Assembly (NCBI GenBank): GCA_035578905.1 | Contig: JAQJVL010000174.1 | Span: forward strand, 248,001-312,000 | Length of the DNA stretch: 64,000 nucleotides | Direction: 5' to 3' | From: Stictocephala bisonia | Lineage: Eukaryota > Arthropoda > Insecta > Hemiptera > Membracidae | Shown: piece after piece, positions 11,217-23,146 of the stretch | Numbering within the stretch: the stretch's first letter is position 1 | Layout: each line of letters starts with the position of its first letter | Position numbers and translations under genes: made by a program | The notes under the pieces: generated by a model | What the model saw: only the letters and a program-made list of their open reading frames with translations | Told to the model about the DNA's origin: nothing | Database searches by the model: none

Positions 11217-11593
11217 TAGTACAGTTTTGGAATCCTGCATGCTGGATATTACGATCTGTTGGCAAGCCACAGCCGACGTTACGGATCCATTCGACTGTAT
11301 TTAAGGTTGCTTATGACTGTTTAAATCTCATTCTCCGATTAAAAATGCTGCTGGCTGTAAAGTCCATGATGTGATAAGTTTTCGTAACGCTAAAGGCATG
11401 AAAACTTTCACGCTCTTAGCATTATGAAAACTTACACAGTGCGTAATTCACAGTCAGCGGCATTTTTAAACGGAGGAGAAATTTTAAACAGTTATAAGCG
11501 ACCTTAAATACACTCGAATGGATCTGTAATGGCGGCTGTGGCTTACCAACAGACAGTAGTATCCAGCATGCTTGTGCTGAACACCAACTGTAG
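11217..11593. repeat. Foldback/MITE with about 165-bp arms
   Basis: The left arm (TACAGTTTTGGAATCCTGCA ... ) and the right arm (ending in CACCAACTGTAG) are imperfect inverted copies. Landmarks are GCATGCTGGATA, GTTGGTAAGCCACAGCC and GGATCCATTCGA-type words, and GTAACGCTAAAGGC-type words near the centre. A typical non-autonomous DNA transposon shape. I cannot define the target duplication or the superfamily. Confidence 0.75.
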
Positions 11594-11944
11594 CGCACAG
11601 CGCTGGTGGGTTTCAAAAGGTACTTACTTTTAAAATAAGCCTTGTACATTTCTAAGAAATGTACTGATGAAACACTTACTTTATTTAAATAAAAATATAG
11701 ACAAAAATAGTCTTCAAAATCAGCTGTTCAATTAATCACATAGCGAGATTTTATAGTAACAACCTTCAACAATTTGAGTTGTGGCTTCCGGCCTTTGGCC
11801 TCCAGGCCCAACTTAGAGGGGTGGTAACTAATAAATAAAATAAAATATATAAAAATATTTTAAATTGTAATTTGCATCTGTACTGAAATTTAATGAAAAT
11901 TGTTTGAATAAAGCTTGAAATATTTACATTTTTAATGTCTGCCC

Positions 11945-12388
11945 ATTTAAAAAAATGTTATAACTCAAAAACTATTAAGTTATAGACATGTTGTTTATAC
12001 TAAATTATTTAAAATTGTAATTAAATCTTTCCTGAAAATTAAATCAAATCGTTAGAGCCGTTTTTGAGAAAATTCAATTTTTGTAGGTTTTTGTTCATAA
12101 AAATAATTAAAACTAAAATTTCAAAAAAGTAAAAAAACGGTTTGGAGATATTGGCTAAATATACCTACATACCAAATAACATACAAATCGATCCAGTTGG
12201 TATTCACTGAAGTGCAAATACACACAAACAGACACACATACAGTACACGGACACACAAAACATTTTTTTTTAAAAAACCACTTTTTGGGTTCAGGGGGCT
12301 CTAAAAAGGATTTTTAGACCGACTTGTAAAATAATTTTTTTTGGACGATCACAATACTTCCTCTATGTTAACACATATGGGAGAAAGT
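11945..12388 (-). repeat. Dispersed repeat family 2, minus copy
   Basis: Inverted partner of 5925-6370. It lies in the intron after the exon at 10857, so the two copies bracket the exons at 7399 and 10857. Confidence 0.75.
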
Positions 12389-13673
12389 AAAAAAATCACC
12401 TGTACGATATATAACAGATACAGAGCCGGCCTTAGGCGAAAATTGCAAGTGTGCAAGACTCACATTTTAAGCCCTTACTGGGGACATACTCTTTTCATGG
12501 AATGCCCCCTGAGAAAAGGGGGGTCTGGAAAAGTTTTGAAATTTAAGGTCTAAAAACACAGTCTTTGTGGACTTTTGTGCCTTTTACAACATTAAATGTA
12601 TTTCTCTCAATTTTATTTAGTACTGATTGACTTGATAGGTTTAATAATCTTTCTTCTATCTTAAACCACTAATATGTTAAATAAACTAATGAAAGCTTCT
12701 GGGTTACGTTATAATTATTTTTACACTTATATTTCAAGTACTCTCAGAATAAATAGCTAATGTGGGATTCACCGTCCGTCAGAACTGAGGTAAATTTCTA
12801 TATCTGATGGGTAAAAGAAAATAGAACAATAGAACACAGTGAACCAATAATTACAGAGATTAATAATGACACACAGGAAAAGTTTATTAACTATTAAGAT
12901 AGCTAATAGTCTCTTTTATTCAATTCATACAAGGGATTTTCTTGGTTTCATTTCGGAAAGAGAATTAAATAAGTCGAAATAATCAATTGACTGAGACAGC
13001 TCATTTTCAATTAATAAAATTGAATGGCTGCTAAGTATTTCTTGAGACAGTGTTGACTTGAGGTAAGTTTTGTCCACTTCAGCTTTGAAAAGCTTCATTC
13101 AGCGGAGGCGACCGACATGGGCATTGTGGTTACGATTCGTGTTGCATTCCACAGGTGACATAGGCATCCGTGCTTTTGGTCACTTATAAAAGTTTAGGAC
13201 ATCCATTGGAGACTTTTGAGCTAAAAATAATAAAATTATATCACAAAAATCTTCAAGTGTAATTTTTAGAGAAGGTATCATGAAAAAGATTAGAATAGTC
13301 TAGAGTAAAACTACAAAAAAAGTACAGTCAATATTAATTAATTATGTAATAAAATTCTAAGTTTAATGCATTTATCTGGTTACAAAATAAGGGTAACAGG
13401 TAAGGTACCAGGAACCATAAGATAGGTTGAGGTAAGAAGTGGAATTTAACTGTACATAAACTTATCAAGCTTAAATTGTTAATTTGGTAAAAAACAAACA
13501 CACATACATGCTTTAAGATGAAACAAATTATATGGAATTATGTCTGGACTATAATGGTAGAATATAGAATACAAAAACCTACCTTATTTCTCCACGTCGC
13601 TGACTGTATAAACAACATTCAACTGTCCTTACAAACACGAGCTTGATTGGTGAATATACCAAAAGCTAACAGC
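12389..13673 (+). other. Intron stretch, no feature seen
   Basis: AT-rich intron sequence of the YWTD gene between two repeats. I see no exon, known repeat or RNA gene. Confidence 0.4.
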
Positions 13674-13679
13674 GTAAAC

Positions 13680-15181
13680 TACTGTTGGATTCAAAAAGCA
13701 ATGTACTCGAGTTTGAACCTCTGCTACAAAATAAATACTCATCCGATTTCGTTGTGTTGTACATCAAAATTTAGCTTCTTTAATTCTACGTAATATCAAA
13801 TAACTTACATATTTTTTTGAAGACTTTAAGAACTTTTTATAGCGGGTGGAATATAAAAAAAAACACGAAATTTTACCAATTTTGGAGTAAAGCTTATCTT
13901 CAAACATTTCTAAAACAAAAATATTACTGAAGATAAGTCAGCGAAACTTTAACCATATGTAAAGAAGGTTGTTGTTTATAGTCTGTCCAAATTATAGAAT
14001 TTTTCTTCTTTTAAAAATTGGCTGTTGTAATTTTTGTAAACCCTTGCAACATTAAAAATGGCTGATTGAAAAATAAAGTCAGACTATAAAATGGTAAATT
14101 ATAAATATTGAGTACGATAAAAAAATCTTTCGATTTTATATCACATGATAATTCAACAGACATCCATGTGCGGTAACACACACGCTCAAGTCAGGCCACC
14201 AGGTGCGGTGTTGCCACATCATACAACTTCCACCCCGTGTTAGGGGACTTGTTAGCTATGAATGACATGTAGACCTGTTACAGCTAAAGGCTGATGAATC
14301 ACTTATAGTTACTAGACATTTGATTAGTATATCCTGCAAATCACCAATATAATGGGTGAATTTCATTTTCACTTTACATTCAGCTTACATGTAAATCCTG
14401 TAAATAAGTTATTTTTTAATTTGACAATCTTTTAAGAGCTATAACATTTAAAAACCTGTCGTTGGAGGTCCAAAGCCCTCATGACAAAAGGTGATTAAAT
14501 AATGGTTTAAATTTAGATAGAAAACATGGTTGATTAACTGTTCAATACTTCCACAGTTTACCTGTCCACCTTTCGTGCACTGTTTAAATACTTCCAGGTG
14601 CACAAATCGGCAATGCCGAAATGCTCAGTTGAAGCTAGTTGCTGCCTGAGGGAATTTGCTTACAAATGACATTGATGTCTGTTGAATTACCATGTGATAT
14701 AAAATCGCAAGATTTTTTTTATCGCACTTACCGTTTTATAATCTTACTTTATTTTTCAATCCTGTATTTTTGAACCGTTTTTGAAGTTTGTATGATCAGC
14801 CATTTTTAAGATTGCAAGAGTTCACAAAACTTGCAACAAAATATTTTTTTAAAAGAGTAAACATAGTAGAATTTGAACAGACTATAAACAACAACCTTCT
14901 TCACATGTGGTTAAAGTTTCATAGACTGATCTTAAGTAGACTGATCTTGTTTTAGAAATTTTTGAAGTTGAGCTTTACTCCAAGAGTGCTAAAATTTCGT
15001 GTTTTATATGTTCTACCTGCTTTAAAAATGTTCAAAGTCTTAAAAGAATGACTTACATTTTTATATGATATTACGTATAATTAAATAAACTAAATTTTGG
15101 TGCACGACACAACGAACTCGGATGAGTATTTATTTTGTAGCAGAGGTTCAAACTCGAGTACATTGCTTTTTGAATCCGACA
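13680..15181. mobile_element. Long-terminal-inverted-repeat foldback, 1.5 kb
   Basis: Arms of roughly 500 bp (13680-14170 and 14675-15181) face each other. Landmarks are GGATTCAAAAAGCAATGTAC with its inverted partner at the right end, GAGTTTGAACCTCTGCTACA, TATAGTCTG next to the AACAACAACCTTCTT complement, and ATATCACATG/CATGTGATAT at the inner ends. GTAAAC at 13674-13679 and 15182-15187 may be a short target duplication. The 500-bp centre has no transposase. It lies in the last intron of the YWTD gene. Confidence 0.8.
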
Positions 15182-15925
15182 GTAAACACAACAAACGCAG
15201 GAAAACCAAGATGTTCAAACCCGCAAAACGTAAAGACGTGAGTGACCTGTCACAATCGCATATTGGTGGCTAGAAAAACCAAGCTGTAGAAGGGGGGCAT
15301 GAAGATAAGTCACACCCTTCCTGTGTCACACCACAGGGGTAGAAGACTGCTCTACTGACCTTAGTCAGACATGAAACTACTGTATTTCAGAACTAATTGG
15401 GGTAGATTCTCGGTTTTACCTTGAAATTCAACTGCAATAGTTTTGAGACAAAGTTCATTATAGTTTATGAAATATTTCTGCCCAACATTTAAATCAATAT
15501 CTAAAAAATTACCAAATTTATTTTTCTTTTTTTACTAAAATTAGCCAATTTTATGCCCCTCCAAAAAACTTGAGTGCCGCTGCATACGTCGCACACCCTT
15601 TAGGCCATCCCTAGATAGATATTTAAAACAGTACAAAAACTACTTAGTTAAAATGTTTATATAATTGAAGCCCCTAAAGGCAAAGTGGACTAACCCTAAA
15701 AAGTAAGTTTTGAGATATTAAGTGCTAAAGTTAAAAAATCATATCTTAGGTCAGAAGTTGATCTGGATTGTGATTTTTTGTAATCTGACAGATTAAACCC
15801 ATAGAATTATACTGTTTGGTAAATTATTTAAAAAAACACAATATTTCATTTCCAAAATGGCTTCCAAAATTGAGTAGTCCGTTTTGCTTCCATGTCCATT
15901 GTGGGTTAGTCCATTTTAACATTAA

Positions 15926-17421
15926 CCTCCTCGGACCCATCCACCCCCTGATAATTATTTTTGGAAACTAATATGATTTTTTGGTTGCAAATAAATCAAG
16001 AAACTCACATAATTTTTTTGAAAATTTTTATTTAGGCCTCAGTATGAAAAAAAGCATGTCCCCCATAAGGGACATTGGGTCTCGGCCAACTTCAAAAATA
16101 TGAATGGTATACATACTAAAACAAGAAACATTATTACAAAACTAAACATGTTAATAATAATAGATATTACATTAGTTTTCTACATTTCATGGAAAACTTT
16201 ATAACAGTTCCTTGCACTATTCAGGCACAGGAAGACCTTACATGTTCTGCACTGCATCCTAGCTTTTTTTTGAAACACAACCCGGAAATCTGCAGCGGTG
16301 ATCCTTGTTGTCCGGTATCAAGGGCATGTGCTTTGCTGCAGTTTTCCTTTGGATATGAAGAAGGATGTTGACGTGTTTTTTTGACGGTCCTGGCAGTGGT
16401 AAAATATCCACTTATCGTTGTCATCCTCTGGTGTTTGGTTGTGAATCAGATGGTACGCGAGATCCGTACTGTATTCATGGTGTCCACTCTGTCCTTCTTT
16501 GGTGTTTGTTCAACATTATCATACCCCCTTCGCATTATCCAACCAGAAGCAAAAACTAAGTCTATCATATGGAAAGTCAGACGTACTGTCCACTTTTTTG
16601 TTCTTGCTGATAGACGGTAATAAGAAATTATACGATCAAATAGATCGACGCCACCCATTTTGACATATTATTGTACGCAGCCCCTTCTTCGTCATCGTCG
16701 TCTTCATCGTCCTGTAGAGCATCATCGATCCTGGGTGAAATCACGAAAGTAGGATCGTCTTCATCCGAAAGGTCATTAATGTCTGAATCATTGCTGAATC
16801 CCTAACGATTGCAGAAGTCTTCCAAAACACCTGCGAAACAAATTTTCGTTACCGAATTATCTAAACAATATTATTTCAACAACCCCCTGTAAACCATTGA
16901 CAATATAACCACTAAAAATATTAAACAATAATTAACAATCTAGTAATGACAGTACATTACTCCTAAGTCGAGTATTTTTATCATTAGTTTCAGTTTTTAT
17001 TTTTCAAATGTTAAAAACAGAGGTATGGCCAAGACCCAATGTCCCACATAGGGGACATCCAATTTTGCATGCCCGGCTAGGCTAAAATAACAAAGTAACC
17101 TCAAAACTAATGATCACATGTTGAAACACGTACTTTATTTAGTTTGTCTAATTTTTATTAGGCCTAAATATTAACAATTACATATTATTAGATAATACTT
17201 ACGTTGAGAGGAACATGGTAACCTATAATCTCGTCCGTCTGCCATCTTGCAATGCTCCAACAAAGCAATGACTGAACAGAAATGGATTTCTGGCTACTTC
17301 TGCATGCAGGCGGACTCTAGCAGAAACAGTTGGAACTATCTGGAAATGTCTACTACATGCAGACCGTTTACTGTAGCATTTTTAAAAATGTCCCCTATAG
17401 GGGACGCTGGGTCCGAGGAGG
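15926..17421. mobile_element. Internally deleted piggyBac element 2 (nested)
   Basis: TTAA at 15922-15925 and 17422-17425 flank the perfect 14-bp inverted ends CCTCCTCGGACCCA. Sub-terminal GGGACATTGGGT-type blocks are repeated inside both ends. It carries transposase pieces on the minus strand (next entry). Inserted into the element at 15667-17801, so it is the younger of the two. Confidence 0.9.
16190..16810 (-). pseudogene. piggyBac transposase remnant
   Basis: In minus-strand order: an acidic N-terminal region (DLSDEDDPTFVI, then a run of D/E, about 16800-16670), then directly MGGVDLFDRIISYYRLSAR (16658 down), a hallmark of the late catalytic region of piggyBac transposases, and a Cys-rich C-terminus (CRFPGCV, MQCRTCKVFLC when the frames are followed, about 16310-16190). 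The first two catalytic Asp regions are missing between the acidic part and MGGVDLFDR, and the tail is frameshifted. It cannot make an active enzyme. Confidence 0.85.
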
Positions 17422-18098
17422 TTAAGGTTAGTCCATTTTACTGTTACACCTAACTATGTAAGACCTACATAGAGTATAAAGGAGAATAGAGCAAAAAAAT
17501 AAAAGGCATGTCACAGTTTAGTCCATTTTGACTTTACAACAAAATTACATTTGGATTAACATTGTTCTAATGGGGGATAGTCCAAATTTGCACTTAATTT
17601 TGTGGGTTAGTCCATTCTGCCTAGAAGAAGATGTGTGATAATGCATTTTGGACTAAACATTTTTTTGTTCTAGAAAAAAATACAGCTGATAGAGCTTAGC
17701 TTGTTTTACCATTAGATAGAGCTGATTTTTCTTCACCAGCAGGTATACCAATCTCAAAATTGAAAATTTGTGGGTTAGTCCACTTTGCCTTTAGGGGCTT
17801 CATATGTGAACATCAAAAAAGAGTTAGTATGCAAAAATTACGTTTTGTAAAAAGGATTGTCAGCTGTTCAATGAAAACAACATGTTTCAAACAGACATCA
17901 TTCAGTCAAACATGTAATTAAATTTTTGTGATAAATTTGAATTTTTTCATTTATATATTTGAGGCTTGAATCATTCTACAGTATCCATTTATTTATGTAT
18001 ATTAAAGCTTTAGAACTGAATTAAAAATGTTATCAATATAACTTGTGTAATATACTAACTGAATATTTGTCTTAAGCATTTAATTTGATGATTTCCAG

Positions 18099-18299
18099 GA
18101 ATCATACTTATTGAAGGTCTACCACTCCAGTACTCAGCCACCAGCGGAGTACTTCTGTCTCTGGAAATCCTGCCAACCAGGTTCTCTTTGTTTACCTTCC
18201 ATCTTCCAGTACAGTAAAGACAAAACTCGCTGTGTCAGTAGTGATTCTCTACAGGAACTTCGTTCACGCTCTAATTACTTTAATAGTAACAGGCAATAG
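18099..18299 (+). CDS. YWTD-propeller gene, last exon, EGF-like C-terminus
   Basis: Exon after ATTTCCAG, in phase with the exon ending at 11022, ending at TAG (18297-18299). It encodes the last propeller strand (SYLLKVYHSSTQ) followed by EYFCLWKSCQPGSLCLPS and, after a spacer, TRCVS: an EGF-like pattern (C-x3-C ... C-L-P ... C) that in LDL-receptor relatives follows each propeller. The protein ends 20 residues after the last Cys, without a membrane helix. The product is thus either secreted or a truncated paralogue, or further exons are skipped. The seven exons give about 374 residues; the N-terminal part is outside the window. Confidence 0.8.
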   Translation, partial: ESYLLKVYHSSTQPPAEYFCLWKSCQPGSLCLPSIFQYSKDKTRCVSSDSLQELRSRSNYFNSNRQ

Positions 18300-21200
18300 T
18301 AAACTTACAGCTGGTCAGATTCGCCCAAGATAGGGCTTGGATAGTTAACTATTTATAATAGACTTGTCACAGGGTATATGGAGTTATTATATGTGAAATA
18401 AGTAATCATTTAATCGTTATGTCTAATTTTACACTGTCAAAATCAGTTAACAAGGTGCAATGTATCTTAATTTAACATATTTATTAATTTTTTTAAATAC
18501 AAAGCTTTTATTTTTGTAGTAACAGGTATCACTTTAAAAATATTTAAACAACTTACAACAGCTAGTTCGGCAACATTGTTAAAGCTATATGTGGAAACTG
18601 TATTTACTATAGATATGGTTATAATGCCTTCGTACTTCAGTATCAGATATAATGTAGGCTTCGTGGTGTCTTTGCTCTGCCAAGTCCTTATACATCCTTG
18701 GTGATATTACATTTTTGTATACTGAAATGTACAGTGTACATTTATTTTTTACGGTTTTACCTTGCATTCAGTTATAAAATAATTGAATTATTTATGTAAT
18801 ATACATTTTAAAACTTTGATTAGAGTACTGTGTTTAACAAATAATTTTGCCTATACAGATTATGTGTCTTATATTATAAATTATCCCCCAAATTATGCGT
18901 TTGAGAAAGAGGTGTTCACTCTAAGTTGGTAATGGGACAAAGTTTGATAATTTTATGTGGGTAATTATGAGTTTGACTCACTGCTCTGCTAATACAATAT
19001 TTACCAGTGTACAATAATTTTATGTGTGAAAGATAAAACGTGGTATCCGCTTAGAATAAAACTAGTGATGTATAACTTAAACAGTATAGATATATCTCAT
19101 ACTTTCCATAATTTCCCACATAAAAATGGCCAGTAAGCATAGCATTCAAATAAAGATACTGTTAACAATGTAAGCAAACATTATTTCATTTACACATTAA
19201 TAACTATGTAAAAGGCCTATGTAGTTTGTGTTCGTGTGTTTAGCCTTATAACACAAGATATATTTATACCCTTCAATTCACGTTATATCCAGGACCTATT
19301 TTATGTACTTATGAACAGAAATCCTTTTATAAACCTTTGCTATGGCTAGCTTTTCCTATAAAGTGAAATCAAATTTAAAAAATAAAAACATGCTGGACGC
19401 AATCGATCCCGAAACAGCAGGGGATGTTTTCATAGTTTGGTTTATTGTTGTATTTGTATCAGTTACATCTTGTTTACTTAAGATAATTATTTTCGGTTAA
19501 AACAAAATTTTACTTATGGAAACATTTACCAAAAGAAAACTAGTAATTGTGCATAGGTGCTAAACCATACATAAGAAATTTACTCATTTTTGTTACAGCA
19601 TGATAGTCAGTCGCCTGTTGTTTTAAGCGATAGGAAACTGCGGCATAGTGTCATAAATTAGCTATTTTAGGGTTGTTGGAGAGACTGTAGGCTTTAAGTT
19701 TTGTTCACAGTACATTCCTTTGCATAATGGTTGCCATCAATGTGAACACTTCTGGCCACCTACCTGCCCAAAACCGTAAGGTGGTTTTGACCAACTTACC
19801 CAACCATAAATGTGCAGTGATATTATGCGATCTGCCATGACCGTATTGGTGGTAACTAAGACAGAACCGAACCTTAGACTTGTTAAAAATAAAACCAATA
19901 CGAAATTGGGCAGAATACCCAATAAAATGTAGTGGTATTATCTTAGATAAATAAGTTTTTCCAAACTAGTTCTCGCAGTATTTAATGGATAGTGATAATG
20001 TACCTTTAAACTATTTAAATGTATGATATATGACAATAAAAATGCATTTTAATTACACATATATATCAAACTTAGTTAAAAATAGTTCATATCTGTTACT
20101 AAATTATTAGGTTATATTTTTATAAAAGGGCTAATACAAAATAAATTATATTTTTAGTCATTTTGAATATTTTTCTATAGTGAATTTTTTGTTATCTTTA
20201 TAAATAGAGCTGTAGTAGTACTGCATTGTATAAATATTGTTTGGAATAGCAAACTTATTACAAAGAAATCCTGTGGGATACATAAATGAGTCAATAAGTT
20301 ATTGAAATATGATTTTTTGTTGAATATGCTGATGTAAATAAAAACTGTGGATATTCAAGAGCTGATGGAAAGTTCTATATTCTTCTTGAATCTGTCGGCT
20401 GGAAGAATGTTTGGGGAACAGTAAGTATTTATGATGATTTTGAATTTGTTTAATGTTATTTAGCCTCTAATCGGCAATTTTATACCATTTAACAAATCAT
20501 GTTACTAGATTTTACTTGACAGGATGAGCAAACAAAGTGAGGAAACCCAATCATTCATAAACACATCACCACAAAGATGTGAATTTGGGCTTTCTTGGTA
20601 GATTCAAAATTAAGAAACTATTTTCTTGGTTATTCCCGAATTTTAAAAACAGACCCTCACAGGACTGGTTTTGCTTATCAGTTATTTTAAATTATGTAAT
20701 TTTAATACAAATTAGCAAATTTGAATTAAACTAATTAATGTTATACGTTATTACAACGAGAAATACAATGTCATGTTTGGCATCTTATGTTTTTAATATC
20801 ACACAATTTACAAAATTGATTAACTTTATATACTCAAAAGGTGTATGTACTTTTACCTGCATATTTTACAATCCAATCGCTACGCACCCGCAGGATCACG
20901 CTTTAACGACTTCCTGCAATTATACCCCTCCCATTCCAGACTGTGGGGAGAAAGAGGTTGTGTATGTACGAGTAATTCGCAGCCAGCGTTGTGCAGCAGA
21001 ATTCAGTTGTTTCTAATACCGGCCGAACCGCCTTAAAAACTCAAATTGGAACAACAAATAAGCATTATTTTGTGATAATTGCTCAGATATTCACTACAGA
21101 TATGGCTGGATTTTGTGTTTGATTAGTCCGCAGTTAATAGATAAAAACTGTTGTTTCAAATATTGTAGTTCCACCAATTTTCCTGCCAAGCTTAGGGTTC

Positions 21201-23146
21201 ATGTATCCTAGTTAATGCAACTCAATAATATGGTTCGTTTTACATCTCCCACTAGAGTCCTCTTATTTACCACTCTATTTTACTTGGTAATTGTCATCTG
21301 TGTTGAATGTACAGAACTCAGTCTTGCTTGTAGTGGTATTATCTTCACGATAGATATACAATACTCAGACCTAACGGTAAAGCCTATCTAACGGTAAAGC
21401 CTATCCTATCAAAAAGCCGTAATAATAATCATAGGCTTTTTATCAAACCAAAAATAAACAAATCTTTATTTAGACAGTCATTTGTATATTTAATAACTAT
21501 TTTAATCAAATTCCACAGCAAACGCATATCAATTATTTATTTGAATTTTGTAAAGAAACGAAAAATTGGTTATTCACTCAAAATTGCTTAAATTACTTGA
21601 GCCAATCTTTATTATAACTTAAAACCGTAAGCTAGAAATAAGTCTCTATTGTACAATTACCAGTGTTTATCAAAGGTTACATTCCTCAACCCACAAGTGC
21701 TGCACAGCTGCTCGTTCCTCGTGACATTCATCAACGGCTGGACTGAGTACAATGTCTGGTAATTGTTTGAATTTGTTTACTAACCGCTCATACTTGTTGA
21801 CTGCAGTTAGTATAATTCCTAGAAATTATTATATAAACAATATTGCATTTTATTAGTGGAATAAATTTGTCATTTCGCATGAAGAAGGACACTAGGCTAG
21901 CTACACAATCATCATTATTGTGTGACAAACTGATTTTGCTTTTATCAGTTATCAAAACATATTTATACAATTTGCTGGAGGATTGTAAAACAGTAATGTC
22001 AATATCCACTTCCACACAGTTCTGATTCTCTTTACTTCTTTTTAATTTAATGCTTCACATAATGCTTGTGAATAGATTCAGCTTGGCAACTTCTATGACT
22101 TCCATTTATATATTTTTGCCCATTCAATTATGTGCAGATAGTATAAAGAAATGTTATAAATACACATTGATAAATATAAGGTTAAGTGTAATTAATAATA
22201 TAAGGTTAAGTAATTAATATTAGCCCTAACTCTGTCTCCTAAATAATTTATCATTTCATAGTTAAACTTTATTCTAGATTGTAATGTTTTACAATTAGAT
22301 TGTTACTATAATTAAGCTGGGTGGAAGACTACCTGCGTGTTATATTTAGCATATAGGGGTTCCAGCGGAAGAGGGGAATCTTCCCCCGCTAAGGTGCCTT
22401 GCTTCACGGGCGTGACTAACTTCCGTTATCAAGTGTTTAACTTCCGCAACAATGTTTAGTTGCTACTATTAATTGTTATTTGAATACTAAATATTGATTT
22501 TATGTAATCGTTCTAATCTTGATTCGTTGGTGTTAATCGACGATCACTGGTCACTGCTGTTAATGACATAAAATAAACGGGGCTTGCTTTTGCGCCGTCA
22601 GCACAAGGCTCTGTGGAGTAAGAGTAGTTCTCTGTCTCACTCGCACAAGTGCGTTGAAAGGTTATTTTCTAAGCGGCCTATATATAGTACTGTACTAAAA
22701 ATGTCGCATGTAACTACGTTGTTCCAGTGATGTTTTAAGTAATACTTTAGCCAAATAAGCAATTAATGTGCAATAAAGTATATCTTTGTCAATTTCAATT
22801 GTTTCAATTATATAGTGATAATGCAACTATAGGCCATGTGCCTCTTAACTGAGTTTATCTTTAATATTTAACCCTGAAATTAATGTGTAATTATAGTAAT
22901 TATTCCTTGTTGTTATATATTTATGCTGTGTGTTGTTTACATCAATATCTACACTGTTCACAAACGTTGTGACATCCATAACTATTTTATTAAGTTGATG
23001 GATGCTTTGAAAGTATCTTCTTATTAATGTGATATAATAAAATATTAATTTAATTGATGATTTTTATTATAACCTAAAATCCACAATTTCAGATATATTA
23101 TGTTTTCTGCTGTATATTCTTGATGGAATTGGTTATGTTGTAAATA
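18300..23146. other. Intergenic stretch
   Basis: 3' flank of the YWTD gene, including AATAAA near 19055. No gene is recognised. Two GC-richer islands, 20870-21020 and 22330-22680, stand out from the AT-rich background but neither has a supported ORF or splice pattern. The second could be a promoter, but I have no evidence for that. Confidence 0.4.

Larger units (their letters stand above)
15667..17801. mobile_element. TIR element split by a piggyBac insertion
   Basis: The ends are inverted copies of GAAGCCCCTAAAGGCAAAGT (about 29 bp in all). GGTTAGTCCA(T/C)TTT-type words recur inside on both sides of the nested piggyBac. Without the 1.5-kb insertion the element is about 640 bp and has no ORF, so it is a non-autonomous DNA element of unknown superfamily. 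Confidence 0.8.

Noticed and set aside
20315..20445. ORF ending in ...WKNVWGT before a GTAAGT
   Set aside because: No acceptor upstream and no family match; likely chance.
20870..21020. GC-richer island with two overlapping plus-strand ORFs
   Set aside because: No splice sites or known motif; frames compete and neither is convincing.
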